Assembly: GCF_040365005.1 (NCBI RefSeq)
Contig: NZ_BAABWV010000003.1
Location: 62,001 to 126,000, forward strand
DNA length: 64,000 nt
Direction of reading: 5' to 3'
Source: Antarcticimicrobium sp040365005
GTDB taxonomy: Bacteria; Pseudomonadota; Alphaproteobacteria; Rhodobacterales; Rhodobacteraceae
Shown: one piece after another, positions 15,700-24,863 of the stretch
How positions within the stretch are numbered: the first letter of the stretch is position 1
How the letters are laid out: every line of letters begins with the position of its first letter
Notes under the pieces: generated by a model
The model's input: the letters and a program-made list of their open reading frames with translations, nothing else
Told to the model about the DNA's origin: nothing
Databases searched by the model: none
Program-made: the position numbers and the translations under genes

Positions 15700-16650
15700 A
15701 TGGCCAAGGCATTCGCGTCGCAAGGCGACATGACCGAGAAGAAAATCAGCTTCACCGAGGTGGGTGACGGGCTCTATGCCTTCACCGCCGAGGGCGATCC
15801 GAACTCCGGCGTCATCATCGGTGACGACAGCGTGATGATCGTCGAGGCGCAGGCCACCCCGCGGCTGGCCAACAAGGTGATCGAATGCGTCCGCTCGGTC
15901 ACCGACAAGCCGATCACCCACGTGGCGCTGACCCATTACCACGCGGTTCGGGTGCTGGGCGCCAGCGCCTTCGGCGCGCAGCAGATCATCATGTCGGATG
16001 CCGCGCGCGGCATGGTGGTGGAACGGGGGCAAGAGGACTGGGACAGCGAATTCCAACGTTTCCCGCGCCTGTTCGAGGGGCATGAGAGCATCCCCGGCCT
16101 GACCTACCCGACCACCACCTTCAGCGATTCGATGACCGTCTACCTGGGCAAGCGCCGGGTCGACATCATGCACCTCGGCCGCGCCCATACCGCCGGCGAT
16201 GCGGTGATCCACGTGCCCGACCAGAACGTGATGTTCACCGGCGATATCGTCGAGTATCACTCGGCCTGCTACTGCGGTGACGGCCATTTCGCCGACTGGG
16301 GTGACACGCTGGACGCGATCAAATGGTTCGACGTCGATGCCATCGCACCGGGCCGGGGCGATGCGCTGGTCGGGCCCGAGATGGTCAACGCGGCGATCGA
16401 GAACACCCGCGATTTCGTCGAAAGCACCTATCGCCCGGCAGCCAAGGTGGCGGCGCGCGGCGGCTCTCTGAAAGAGGCCTGGGACGCGGTGCGCGCCGAA
16501 TGCGATCCGAAATTCGCCGAGTACGCGATCTACGAGCATTGCCTGCCCTTCAACGTCGCCCGCGCCTTTGACGAGGCCCGCGGCATCGAGACCCCGCGGA
16601 TCTGGACCGCCCAGCGCGACCTGGAAATGTGGGAACAGCTTCAAGGGTGA
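15700..16650 (+). CDS. MBL-fold protein with an incomplete metal site
   Basis: Metallo-beta-lactamase fold protein of 316 residues. Visible elements are THYHAVR (residues 78-84) where HxHxDH is expected, RAHTAGD (161-167), MFTGD (178-182) and PGRG (217-220) where PGHG is usual. So His79, His81, His163 and Asp182 are present while Asp83, His84 and the last His are replaced by Val, Arg and Arg. One metal site may survive. AAAGGAAAG precedes the ATG. It stands before the flavin hydroxylase inside the homogentisate cluster and may be a hydrolase or lactonase of that route (inference). Confidence 0.85.
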   Translation: MAKAFASQGDMTEKKISFTEVGDGLYAFTAEGDPNSGVIIGDDSVMIVEAQATPRLANKVIECVRSVTDKPITHVALTHYHAVRVLGASAFGAQQIIMSDAARGMVVERGQEDWDSEFQRFPRLFEGHESIPGLTYPTTTFSDSMTVYLGKRRVDIMHLGRAHTAGDAVIHVPDQNVMFTGDIVEYHSACYCGDGHFADWGDTLDAIKWFDVDAIAPGRGDALVGPEMVNAAIENTRDFVESTYRPAAKVAARGGSLKEAWDAVRAECDPKFAEYAIYEHCLPFNVARAFDEARGIETPRIWTAQRDLEMWEQLQG

Positions 16651-16661
16651 GCGTCGTCTGG

Positions 16662-16684
16662 CAATCGCTCCAGTGGAGCGATTG
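16662..16684. repeat. 23-nt perfect palindrome after the MBL-fold gene
   Basis: Two 11-bp arms, CAATCGCTCCA and its complement, flank a single G. It lies 11 nt after the MBL-fold stop codon. No T-tract follows, so it is either an operator or a repeated intergenic element. It sits near the promoter region of the hydroxylase gene. Confidence 0.6.
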
Positions 16685-16794
16685 AGCCGCGAACGGGCGG
16701 AACCCCGGCAAAGCCCGGCCTCGCAGGCCAACCCGGGGCGCGTTTGATCCAGATCGTGTCGCCCCGGATCGGACGATGAGAGGATGACAAGGAC

Positions 16795-16816
16795 TCCCGG
16801 CGCAACCGCGCCGGGA
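16795..16816 (+). promoter_or_regulatory. GC hairpin in the leader of the flavin hydroxylase gene
   Basis: TCCCGGCGC (16795-16803) pairs perfectly with GCGCCGGGA (16808-16816) around AACC, 42 nt upstream of the start codon and followed by AAGGAGGAGG. There is no U-run. It may be an mRNA 5' stabiliser or regulatory hairpin. Confidence 0.4.
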
Positions 16817-16858
16817 CAAGGAGGAGGTGCGCCCGGCGCGCAAACTGGGAGAAAACCC

Positions 16859-18469
16859 ATGAACAAGATCTTCGAAACGCCGCTCTACCCCTATGCCCGC
16901 CACCCGGACGAGGATGCCTCCGTCCCGGTGCGGCACCAGGTCATCGTGGTCGGTGCCGGCCCCGTCGGCCTGGCGGCGGCCATCGACCTTGCCCAGCAGG
17001 GCATCGAGGTGGTGATCCTCGACGAGAACGACAAGGTGAGCTTCGGCTCGCGCGCAATCTGTTTCGCCAAGCGGCCGCTGGAAATCCTCGACCGACTGGG
17101 CGCCGGCCAGCCGATGGTCGACAAGGGCGTCGTCTGGAACCGGGGCAAGGTCTTTTTCGATGATCGCAAGGTCTATGACTTCAACCTGCTGCCCGAAGAG
17201 GGCCACCAGCGTCCGGCCTTCATCAACCTGCAACAGTACTATTTCGAGGATTTTTTAGTGAGCCGGGTCCGCGAGTTGCAGGCCGAGGGCGCCCCGATCG
17301 AGATCCGCGGCCGCAACAAGGTCTCGGCGGTGGGCACTCACCCCGATCACGTGACGCTGGAAATCGACACCCCCGAGGGCAGCTACAACATCGAGGCCGA
17401 CTGGGTGATCGCCTGTGACGGCGCCGGGTCGCCGATGCGGGCGATGCTGGGCAAGGATTTCGTCGGCCGGGTGTTTGAGGACAACTTCCTGATCGCCGAC
17501 GTGATCATGGAGGCCGATTTCCCGACCGAACGCTGGTTCTGGTTCGACCCGCCGTTCAACCGGGGCCAGTCGGCGCTGTTGCACAAGCAGCCGGACGGCG
17601 TCTGGCGCATCGACCTGCAACTGGGCTGGGACATCGACAAGGAGCGCGAGAAGCGCCCCGAGAACGTGATCCCGCGCCTCAAGGCGATGCTGGGCGACGA
17701 GGTAGAGTTCGAACTGGAGTGGGTCAGCATCTATACCTTCCAGTGCCGCCGGATGGAGCAGTTCCGCCACGACCGGGTGATCTTTGCCGGCGATGCCGCC
17801 CACCAGGTCAGCCCGTTCGGTGCGCGCGGTGCCAACTCCGGCGTGCAGGACACCGACAACCTGATCTGGAAGCTCAAACTGGTGATCGAGGGCAAGGCCC
17901 CCGAAAGCCTGCTGGACAGCTACGATCACGAACGGGTGCATGGCGCCGAGGAGAACATCCTCAACTCCACCCGCTCGACTGACTTCATCACGCCGAAATC
18001 GGACATGTCGCGGATGCTGCGCGACGCGGTTCTGGACCTGAGCGAGCATTACGAATTCGCGCGCCCGCTGGTGAACTCCGGTCGCCTCTCGGTGCCCTGC
18101 ACCTATGACGGCTCGCCGCTCAACTCGGCCGACGCGCTGGACGGGCCGGAGCGGACCCGTCCCGGCTCGCCCTGCCCCGATGCGCCGCTGGGCGAGGGTT
18201 TCCTGTTGCCCAGGCTGGGCGACCGGTTCACCCTGCTGACCATCGACGCCGAGGCCCCCGACCTGATCGAGGAGGACGGGATCGAGGTCACGCGGCTGGC
18301 GCTCTCGGTCAAAGACGACCCGACGCTTGCGCTGAAGGAACGGTACCTGGGCGATGCCCCCTCGGCGGTCTACCTGATCCGCCCGGATCAACACGTGGCC
18401 GCCCGCCGTGCCAGCTTTGACGAAACCCTGTTCCGCGCCGCCATCCGCCGCGCCACCGGCAAGGAGTGA
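16859..18469 (+). CDS. FAD-dependent aromatic hydroxylase (MhpA-like)
   Basis: Class A flavoprotein monooxygenase of 536 residues. It has the dinucleotide-binding GAGPVG (32-37) in VIVVGAGPVGLAAAIDLA, the DG motif in ACDGAGSPMRAML, and the GD motif VIFAGDAAHQVSPFGARGAN. C-terminal thioredoxin-like part follows, as in MhpA and phenol hydroxylase relatives. ATG 16859 is chosen because GGGAGAAAA precedes it and it matches the usual start. In this cluster a likely role is ring hydroxylation producing homogentisate (for example from 3-hydroxyphenylacetate); that is inference from context. It is followed 5 nt later by DUF2783 and then a VOC gene. Confidence 0.88.
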   Translation: MNKIFETPLYPYARHPDEDASVPVRHQVIVVGAGPVGLAAAIDLAQQGIEVVILDENDKVSFGSRAICFAKRPLEILDRLGAGQPMVDKGVVWNRGKVFFDDRKVYDFNLLPEEGHQRPAFINLQQYYFEDFLVSRVRELQAEGAPIEIRGRNKVSAVGTHPDHVTLEIDTPEGSYNIEADWVIACDGAGSPMRAMLGKDFVGRVFEDNFLIADVIMEADFPTERWFWFDPPFNRGQSALLHKQPDGVWRIDLQLGWDIDKEREKRPENVIPRLKAMLGDEVEFELEWVSIYTFQCRRMEQFRHDRVIFAGDAAHQVSPFGARGANSGVQDTDNLIWKLKLVIEGKAPESLLDSYDHERVHGAEENILNSTRSTDFITPKSDMSRMLRDAVLDLSEHYEFARPLVNSGRLSVPCTYDGSPLNSADALDGPERTRPGSPCPDAPLGEGFLLPRLGDRFTLLTIDAEAPDLIEEDGIEVTRLALSVKDDPTLALKERYLGDAPSAVYLIRPDQHVAARRASFDETLFRAAIRRATGKE

Positions 18470-18474
18470 CACCC

Positions 18475-18675
18475 ATGTCCGACCTGATCCTGACCCCGAA
18501 CATCGACGGCGCCGACGATTTCTATGCCGACCTTCTCGCCACGCACGAGGGGCTGGAAACCGCCGACAGCAACGCGCTGAACGCGCGGCTGGTGCTGATC
18601 CTGGCCAATCACATCGGCGACCGGGACGTGCTGTGCCAGGCCCTGCGCGCCGCCAGGCTCGAAAAGGAGGAGTAA
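18475..18675 (+). CDS. DUF2783 small protein
   Basis: A 66-residue protein, MSDLILTPNIDGADDFYAD then LNARLVLILANHIGDRDVL, matching the DUF2783 family as I know it. Function is unknown. It lies between the flavin hydroxylase (5 nt) and a VOC gene (3 nt), an arrangement suggesting a tightly linked partner of the hydroxylase. No signal peptide, membrane segment or cysteine is present. Confidence 0.8.
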   Translation: MSDLILTPNIDGADDFYADLLATHEGLETADSNALNARLVLILANHIGDRDVLCQALRAARLEKEE

Positions 18676-18678
18676 CCG

Positions 18679-19221
18679 ATGAAGATCGAGAAAATTCACC
18701 ACGTCGCCTACCGCTGCAAGGACGCCAAGGAAACCGTCGAGTGGTATGGCAAGATGCTGAACATGGACTTCGTGCTGGCGATTGCCGAGGATCACGTGCC
18801 CTCCACGCACGACCCCGACCCCTACATGCATGTCTTTCTTGATGCGGGCGACGGCAACGTGCTGGCGTTTTTCGAACTGCCGACCAAGCCCGAGATGGGC
18901 CGCGATCCCAACACCCCCGAATGGGTGCAGCACATCGCCTTCAAGGTAAAGGACCGCGACGAGCTGATTGCGTTCAAGGAGCATCTCGAGGCCAATGGCG
19001 TCGAGGTTCTGGGGGTGACGGATCACTCGATCTTCCACTCGATCTATTTCTTCGATCCCTCGGGCCACCGTGTCGAACTGGCCTGCCCGGACCCGGAAGA
19101 AGACGCGATGCTGAAAAAGCTGGACGCGGTGAAATGGGACATGCTGGAGGAATGGTCAAAGACCAGGAAGGCCCCCAAGCATGCCGATTGGATGCACGCG
19201 AAAGAGCTGAGCGACGTCTGA
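18679..19221 (+). CDS. VOC family dioxygenase/lyase-like protein
   Basis: VOC-fold protein of 180 residues with one pair of beta-alpha-beta-beta-beta modules: KIHHVAYRCKDAKETVEWYG, then VQHIAFKVKDRDEL and SIYFFDPSGHRVELACPD. Ligand candidates are His8 (IHHVAY), His of VQHIAF and Glu of HRVELA, as in extradiol dioxygenases and lactoylglutathione lyases. It is too short to be 4-hydroxyphenylpyruvate dioxygenase (about 350 residues). ATG 18679 follows AAAAGGAGGAGT. It probably acts on a product of the flavin hydroxylase or on a maleylacetoacetate-pathway compound. Confidence 0.85.
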   Translation: MKIEKIHHVAYRCKDAKETVEWYGKMLNMDFVLAIAEDHVPSTHDPDPYMHVFLDAGDGNVLAFFELPTKPEMGRDPNTPEWVQHIAFKVKDRDELIAFKEHLEANGVEVLGVTDHSIFHSIYFFDPSGHRVELACPDPEEDAMLKKLDAVKWDMLEEWSKTRKAPKHADWMHAKELSDV

Positions 19222-19283
19222 GACAACACCCCGGCAAGGGCGCAACCCCCTGCCGGGCCACCAACCAACACGGGAGAACGGGC

Positions 19284-19922
19284 ATGCGCGAGGCTGTGCT
19301 CTATGATTACTGGCGCTCTTCGGCCAGCTACCGGATGCGGATCGCGCTGAACTTGGCCGGCATCGCCTATACCTCGGTTCCGATCGACCTGGTCGCCAAG
19401 GAGCACAAGGCGCCCGAGCACATCGCGCGCCACCCGCAGGGGCTGGTGCCGGTGCTGGAGATCGACGGTCTGCGGCTGACCCAATCGCTGGCGATGCTCG
19501 ACTATCTCGACCGCACCCGCGACATGGGCCTTCTGCCCGAGAACCCCGCCCGGCGCGCGGCGCAGATGGCCTTGGCCCATGCGATCGCGGTGGACATCCA
19601 CCCGGTCTGCAACCTTCAGGTGGTCGCCTATGCCGCCGAGATCACCGACAACCGCGCCGGCGTGCGCGAGGACTGGATGAAACGCTTCATCCGCCCCGGC
19701 CTGCAGGCGGTGGAAACCATGCTGGCCGCCTTCGATCAGTCGCCCTTTTGCTGCGGCGATGAACCGGGCCTCGCCGACATCTGCCTGATCCCGCAAATGT
19801 ACAACGCCCGCCGCTGGGAGGTGGAGGTGTCCGACCTGCCGAGACTGCTCGCGGTCGAGGCCGCCTGCGCAGAACACCCGGCCTTCGCCGCCGCCCACCC
19901 GGACCGGACCAGACCCGCCTGA
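19284..19922 (+). CDS. maiA: Maleylacetoacetate isomerase
   Basis: Zeta-class glutathione transferase converting maleylacetoacetate to fumarylacetoacetate between HmgA and FahA. The 212-residue protein shows YWRSSASYRMRIALN, the zeta active-site motif with Ser-Ser at the start, then HPQGLVPVLEIDG and LTQSLAMLDYLD (glutathione gamma-Glu site), and GDEPGLADICLIPQ in the C-terminal domain. CGGGAGAACGG precedes ATG 19284. It completes the homogentisate pathway, with the start 62 nt after the VOC gene. Confidence 0.95.
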   Translation: MREAVLYDYWRSSASYRMRIALNLAGIAYTSVPIDLVAKEHKAPEHIARHPQGLVPVLEIDGLRLTQSLAMLDYLDRTRDMGLLPENPARRAAQMALAHAIAVDIHPVCNLQVVAYAAEITDNRAGVREDWMKRFIRPGLQAVETMLAAFDQSPFCCGDEPGLADICLIPQMYNARRWEVEVSDLPRLLAVEAACAEHPAFAAAHPDRTRPA

Positions 19923-19937
19923 CGACGTCCCGGCGCC

Positions 19938-20387
19938 TTAGTCCCGCGAGGGGCCGGTGCCGGTTTCATGCACCTCGTTCAGAAGATCGAGAAGCAGCTC
20001 GTAGCGCGCCGCGCCCAACCGCGCCCGCAGGCTGTCCATCAGCACGACACTGGCCTCGAGATTGGCGGCGATCACCTTCTGCCCTTCGGCGCTGATCTGG
20101 ACCACCTGCTTGCGCCTGTCGTCCTCGTCTCTGCGGCGCAGGATCAGGCCCTTTTCCTCCAGCTTCTGCAGGATTCGGGTCAGGCTGGGCAACAGCAGAC
20201 AGGCCATGTCGGCGATCCGCGTCGGCTCCATCGCGCCGCCCTCGTCAAGCACGCGCAACACCCGCCATTGCTGTTCGGTGATCCCGACATCGGCCAGCAT
20301 CGCGCGGATCGGTCCCATGACCTGTTCGCGCGCGCGCAACAGCGCGATCGGCAAGGAGCGGGAGGTGGATGGCAATCCTCTGGACAT
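19938..20387 (-). CDS. hpaR: HpaR-type MarR repressor of homoprotocatechuate catabolism
   Basis: MarR family regulator of 149 residues. It begins with the HpaR-like RSLPIALLRAREQVMGPIR, has ITEQQWRVLRVLDEGG, recognition region LLLPSLTRILQKLEEKG and wing LILRRRDEDDRRKQVVQIS. It is convergent with maiA and divergent from the hpa degradative genes, the arrangement of HpaR in other proteobacteria, where homoprotocatechuate or 4-hydroxyphenylacetate relieves repression. An inverted repeat lies in the divergent gap. Confidence 0.9.
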   Translation of the reverse strand: MSRGLPSTSRSLPIALLRAREQVMGPIRAMLADVGITEQQWRVLRVLDEGGAMEPTRIADMACLLLPSLTRILQKLEEKGLILRRRDEDDRRKQVVQISAEGQKVIAANLEASVVLMDSLRARLGAARYELLLDLLNEVHETGTGPSRD

Positions 20388-20443
20388 GGACCATCTTTGC
20401 CGCGCCGCGTCGCCCAGCGCAATCGGTCATCGTGTCATCCGGG

Positions 20444-20484
20444 TTGACAGCGGCCCCATTTTAGTGAACATGTTAAATACTAAA
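20444..20484 (+). promoter_or_regulatory. hpa promoter element with candidate HpaR operator
   Basis: A perfect -35-like TTGACA (20444-20449) is followed by an inverted repeat TTTAGT (20460-20465) and ACTAAA (20479-20484), which encloses the 8-bp palindrome AACATGTT (20467-20474). The block is AT-rich within GC-rich DNA and lies between hpaR and hpaF. A bound dimer would cover the -10 region, as expected for repression. Confidence 0.6.
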
Positions 20485-20501
20485 GAGAGAGGAGACACGC
20501 G

Positions 20502-20891
20502 ATGGCGCATGTGATGGTCGATTATTCGCCGAACGTCGAGGACTGGGTCGACATGGCCGGCTTCTGTGACGCCTTGCGCCGCGCCGCCATCGGGACCGGC
20601 GCGCTGCCGATGCCGGGGGTCCGGGTGCGGGCGATGCGGGCCGATCACGTCTCGATCGCCGATGGCGACCCGGACCATGGCTATATCGACATCTCGGTCC
20701 GGCTGCGCGGGGGGCGCGACCTGCCCACCCGAAAGGCTGCGACCGCGCATATCTTTGCCGCCGCCGAAAGCTTCCTCGCGCCGGTGATGGCGGTCCGCTC
20801 GCTCGCCCTGTCGCTGGAGATGCGCGACATCGACCCCGAGCTGGCTCCGAAAACCGGCACCATCCGCGACCACCTGAAAAAGGCGACCTGA
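20502..20891 (+). CDS. hpaF: 5-carboxymethyl-2-hydroxymuconate isomerase homologue
   Basis: Tautomerase-superfamily enzyme of the meta-cleavage pathway, converting 5-carboxymethyl-2-hydroxymuconate to its oxo-ene isomer. The 129-residue protein resembles HpaF over its length (PMPGVRVRAMRADHVSIAD, YIDISVRLRGGRDL, LSLEMRDIDPELAPKTGTI). HpaF normally uses an N-terminal proline, exposed after Met removal, as catalytic base. Here the second codon is GCG (Ala), giving MAHVMVDYS instead of MPHxxxEYS. No other start would expose a proline. Either activity is reduced, another base is used, or the base is a sequencing difference. GGAG lies 8 nt before the ATG. Confidence 0.85.
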   Translation: MAHVMVDYSPNVEDWVDMAGFCDALRRAAIGTGALPMPGVRVRAMRADHVSIADGDPDHGYIDISVRLRGGRDLPTRKAATAHIFAAAESFLAPVMAVRSLALSLEMRDIDPELAPKTGTIRDHLKKAT

Positions 20892-20892
20892 C

Positions 20893-22404
<1,512 letters not shown>

Positions 22405-22447
22405 TCCGGCGTCCCGAACACCCACGCGTTTCAAGGAGGAGACACCC

Positions 22448-23302
22448 ATGGGAGAGATCGTTCTCGCCGCAAAGATGACCCATGTTCCGACCATGCTGAT
22501 GTCGGAACAGCCCGGCCCGGTCGAGGGCAAGCGCCAGCCGGCCATCGACGGCCATGCCGAGATCGCCCGCCGCGCCAAGGCGCTGGGGGCGGATACGGTG
22601 GTGATCTGCGACACCCACTGGGTGATCAACGCGGGCTTTCACATCAACGCCAATGCGCGGTTCGAGGGGCTGTTCACCTCGAACGAGTTTCCGCAGTTCA
22701 TCCAGAACCTTCCCTATGACTACCAGGGCAACCCGGACCTCGGCGACGCGATCGCCAAGGCGGCCAGTGATATAGGCGCGCATACGCTGTCGCATCACCT
22801 CGACAGCCTGCACCTGGAATACGGCACGCTGGTTCCGATGCGCTTCATGGCCCGCGAGCACGAGATGAAGGTGGTCTCGGTCGCGGCCTGGTGCACCGTG
22901 CACGACCACCAGGAAAGCCGTCTTGTCGGCGCCGCGATCCGCAAGGCGGTCGAGGAAAGCGACAGCAAGGTGTTACTGGTGGCCTCGGGCAGCCTGTCGC
23001 ACAAGATCTGGCCGAACAAGGATTACGCCGCCAACAACGGCACCTTCACCATCAGTTCCGAGTTCAACCGGCAGATGGACCTGCACGTGCTGGAGATGTG
23101 GAAGAACGGCGATCACGCCACCTTTCTCAAGATGCTGCCCGAATACGCGCAACACTGCTGCGGCGAGGGGGCGATGCATGACACCGCCATGCTCTACGGT
23201 GCTTTGGGCTGGGATGACTACACCGCGAAATGCGAGGTGGTGACGCCCTATTTCCCCTCTTCCGGCACCGGCCAGACCAACGTGATCTTTCCGGTTCAAT
23301 GA
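22448..23302 (+). CDS. hpaD: 3,4-dihydroxyphenylacetate 2,3-dioxygenase
   Basis: Class III (LigB-type) extradiol dioxygenase, 284 residues, cleaving homoprotocatechuate. It begins MGEIVLAAKMTHVPTMLMSE, with the metal-binding His of MTHVP, then VVICDTHWVINAGFHINA, SLHLEYGTLVPMRFM and GSLSHKIWPN, matching the HpaD/HpcB family. ATG 22448 is preceded by AAGGAGGAGA. Between it and the decarboxylase gene is a 145-nt noncoding stretch with no recognised element. Confidence 0.95.
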   Translation: MGEIVLAAKMTHVPTMLMSEQPGPVEGKRQPAIDGHAEIARRAKALGADTVVICDTHWVINAGFHINANARFEGLFTSNEFPQFIQNLPYDYQGNPDLGDAIAKAASDIGAHTLSHHLDSLHLEYGTLVPMRFMAREHEMKVVSVAAWCTVHDHQESRLVGAAIRKAVEESDSKVLLVASGSLSHKIWPNKDYAANNGTFTISSEFNRQMDLHVLEMWKNGDHATFLKMLPEYAQHCCGEGAMHDTAMLYGALGWDDYTAKCEVVTPYFPSSGTGQTNVIFPVQ

Positions 23303-23447
23303 CACCCCTTTCGGCGGCATCCGGTGTTTTGGTGAGCGGTCGGTACGCCGCAAGACAAGGCACGGCGGATCATTGCACCCAGAGCCGGGGATTCATAACA
23401 CTGGGCCGCGCCCGCACGGATCGGCGGCGCGGTGATTGGAGCGACTG

Positions 23448-24863
23448 ATGAAATGGACTGAATTCGCCGGATGGGGCCGCCGCGTGGCCGATTGGGCGCA
23501 GGAGTATCACCTGACCGTGGGCGAGCGTCCGGTGCGGGCAAAGACCAAGCCGGGCGAGGTGCTGAACGCGCTGCCCGCCGCGCCGCCGGAAACGCCCGAG
23601 GACATGGAACAGGTGTTCCGCGATTTCGAAGAGATCGTGATGCCGGGCATCACCCATTGGCAACATCCGCGTTTCTTTGCCTATTTCAACTCCAATGCCT
23701 CGGCGCCCTCGGTGCTGGCGGAATTCCTCGTCTCCGCCATCGCCCCGCAATGCATGCTGTGGCAGACCTCTCCGGCGGCAACCGAGATGGAAACCCGCAT
23801 GATGGACTGGCTGCGCCAGTCGCTCGGCCTGCCGCAGGGGTTCGCCGGGGTGATCCAGGACAGCGCCTCCTCCGCCACACTGGCGGCGGTGCTGACCATG
23901 CGGGAAAAGGCGTTGAACTGGACCGGCAATCAACAGGGCCTGCCGGGGCAGGTGCCTCTGCGGGTCTATGCCAGCGCTGAGGTGCATACCTCGATCGACC
24001 GGGCGATCTGGATCTCGGGTATCGGGCAGGACAACCTTGTGCGCGTCCCGACCAAGGGCGACTGGCGCGGGATGGACCCCGCCGCGCTGGAGGCGGCGAT
24101 CAAGGCGGATCTCGAGGCCGGGCTGAAGCCGGCGGGCGTGATCCTGTGCGTCGGCGGCACCGGCACCGGGGCGACCGACCCGATTGCCGATTGCTTGGCG
24201 ATTGCGCGGAAATACGGGCTTTACACCCATGTGGATGCCGCCTGGGCCGGCAGCGCGATGATCTGCCCGGAGTTCCGTCACTATTGGACCGGGGTCGAGG
24301 GCGCCGACAGCATCGTCTTCAACCCGCACAAATGGCTGGGGGCGCAGTTCGACTGTTCGGCCCATTTCGTACGAAATCCCGACGATCTTGTACGAACCCT
24401 CGCGATCAGCCCCGAGTTCCTGAAAACCCACGGCGCCGAAGGGATCGTCAACTACTCCGAATGGTCGATCCCGCTGGGCCGACGGTTCCGCGCGCTGAAA
24501 CTGTGGTTCCTGATCCGCGCCTACGGGCTGGAGGGGCTGCGGGAGCGGATCAGGAACCATGTGAAATGGTCGGTGCAACTGCATGACCGGTTGGCGGCCC
24601 ACCCGGATTTCGAGATCGTCACCGCGCCGATGTGGTCTCTGTTCCTGTTCCGCTATGCGCCGGAGGGCGTCGCGGACCTTGACGATCTGAACCTGCGGCT
24701 GGTCAACGCGATCAACGATGACGGACGCATCTATCTCACCCAGACAAGGGTGAATGACGCGATGGTGATCCGGTTCCAAGCCGGCCAATTCGAGACCACC
24801 GAGGAGGATGTGATGATGGCCTATGACGTGATTACCGAAATCGCTGAAGGGCTGGACAGATGA
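23448..24863 (+). CDS. PLP-dependent group II amino acid decarboxylase (aromatic type)
   Basis: Aromatic L-amino-acid decarboxylase homologue of 471 residues. PLP-site residues are His180 (VHTSIDRA), Asp263 (HVDAAWAGS) and Lys295 (FNPHKWLGAQ); the N-terminal PGITHWQHPRFFAYFNSNAS is the substrate-binding signature of AADC/tyrosine decarboxylases. Predicted reaction: decarboxylation of tyrosine, DOPA, phenylalanine or tryptophan to the amine. ATG 23448 follows GGAG at 23438. It lies between hpaD and hpaG, overlapping hpaG by 4 nt, so it belongs to the same transcript. The usual hpa operons of enterobacteria lack such a gene. Specificity cannot be read from sequence. Confidence 0.9.
   Translation: MKWTEFAGWGRRVADWAQEYHLTVGERPVRAKTKPGEVLNALPAAPPETPEDMEQVFRDFEEIVMPGITHWQHPRFFAYFNSNASAPSVLAEFLVSAIAPQCMLWQTSPAATEMETRMMDWLRQSLGLPQGFAGVIQDSASSATLAAVLTMREKALNWTGNQQGLPGQVPLRVYASAEVHTSIDRAIWISGIGQDNLVRVPTKGDWRGMDPAALEAAIKADLEAGLKPAGVILCVGGTGTGATDPIADCLAIARKYGLYTHVDAAWAGSAMICPEFRHYWTGVEGADSIVFNPHKWLGAQFDCSAHFVRNPDDLVRTLAISPEFLKTHGAEGIVNYSEWSIPLGRRFRALKLWFLIRAYGLEGLRERIRNHVKWSVQLHDRLAAHPDFEIVTAPMWSLFLFRYAPEGVADLDDLNLRLVNAINDDGRIYLTQTRVNDAMVIRFQAGQFETTEEDVMMAYDVITEIAEGLDR

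Noticed and set aside
16651..16858. Small gene or riboswitch between the MBL-fold and hydroxylase genes
   Set aside because: No convincing coding frame; the two hairpins there do not match a named riboswitch that I can recognise.
18679..19221. 4-hydroxyphenylpyruvate dioxygenase
   Set aside because: The protein is only about 180 residues with one VOC pair; hppD products are about 350 residues.
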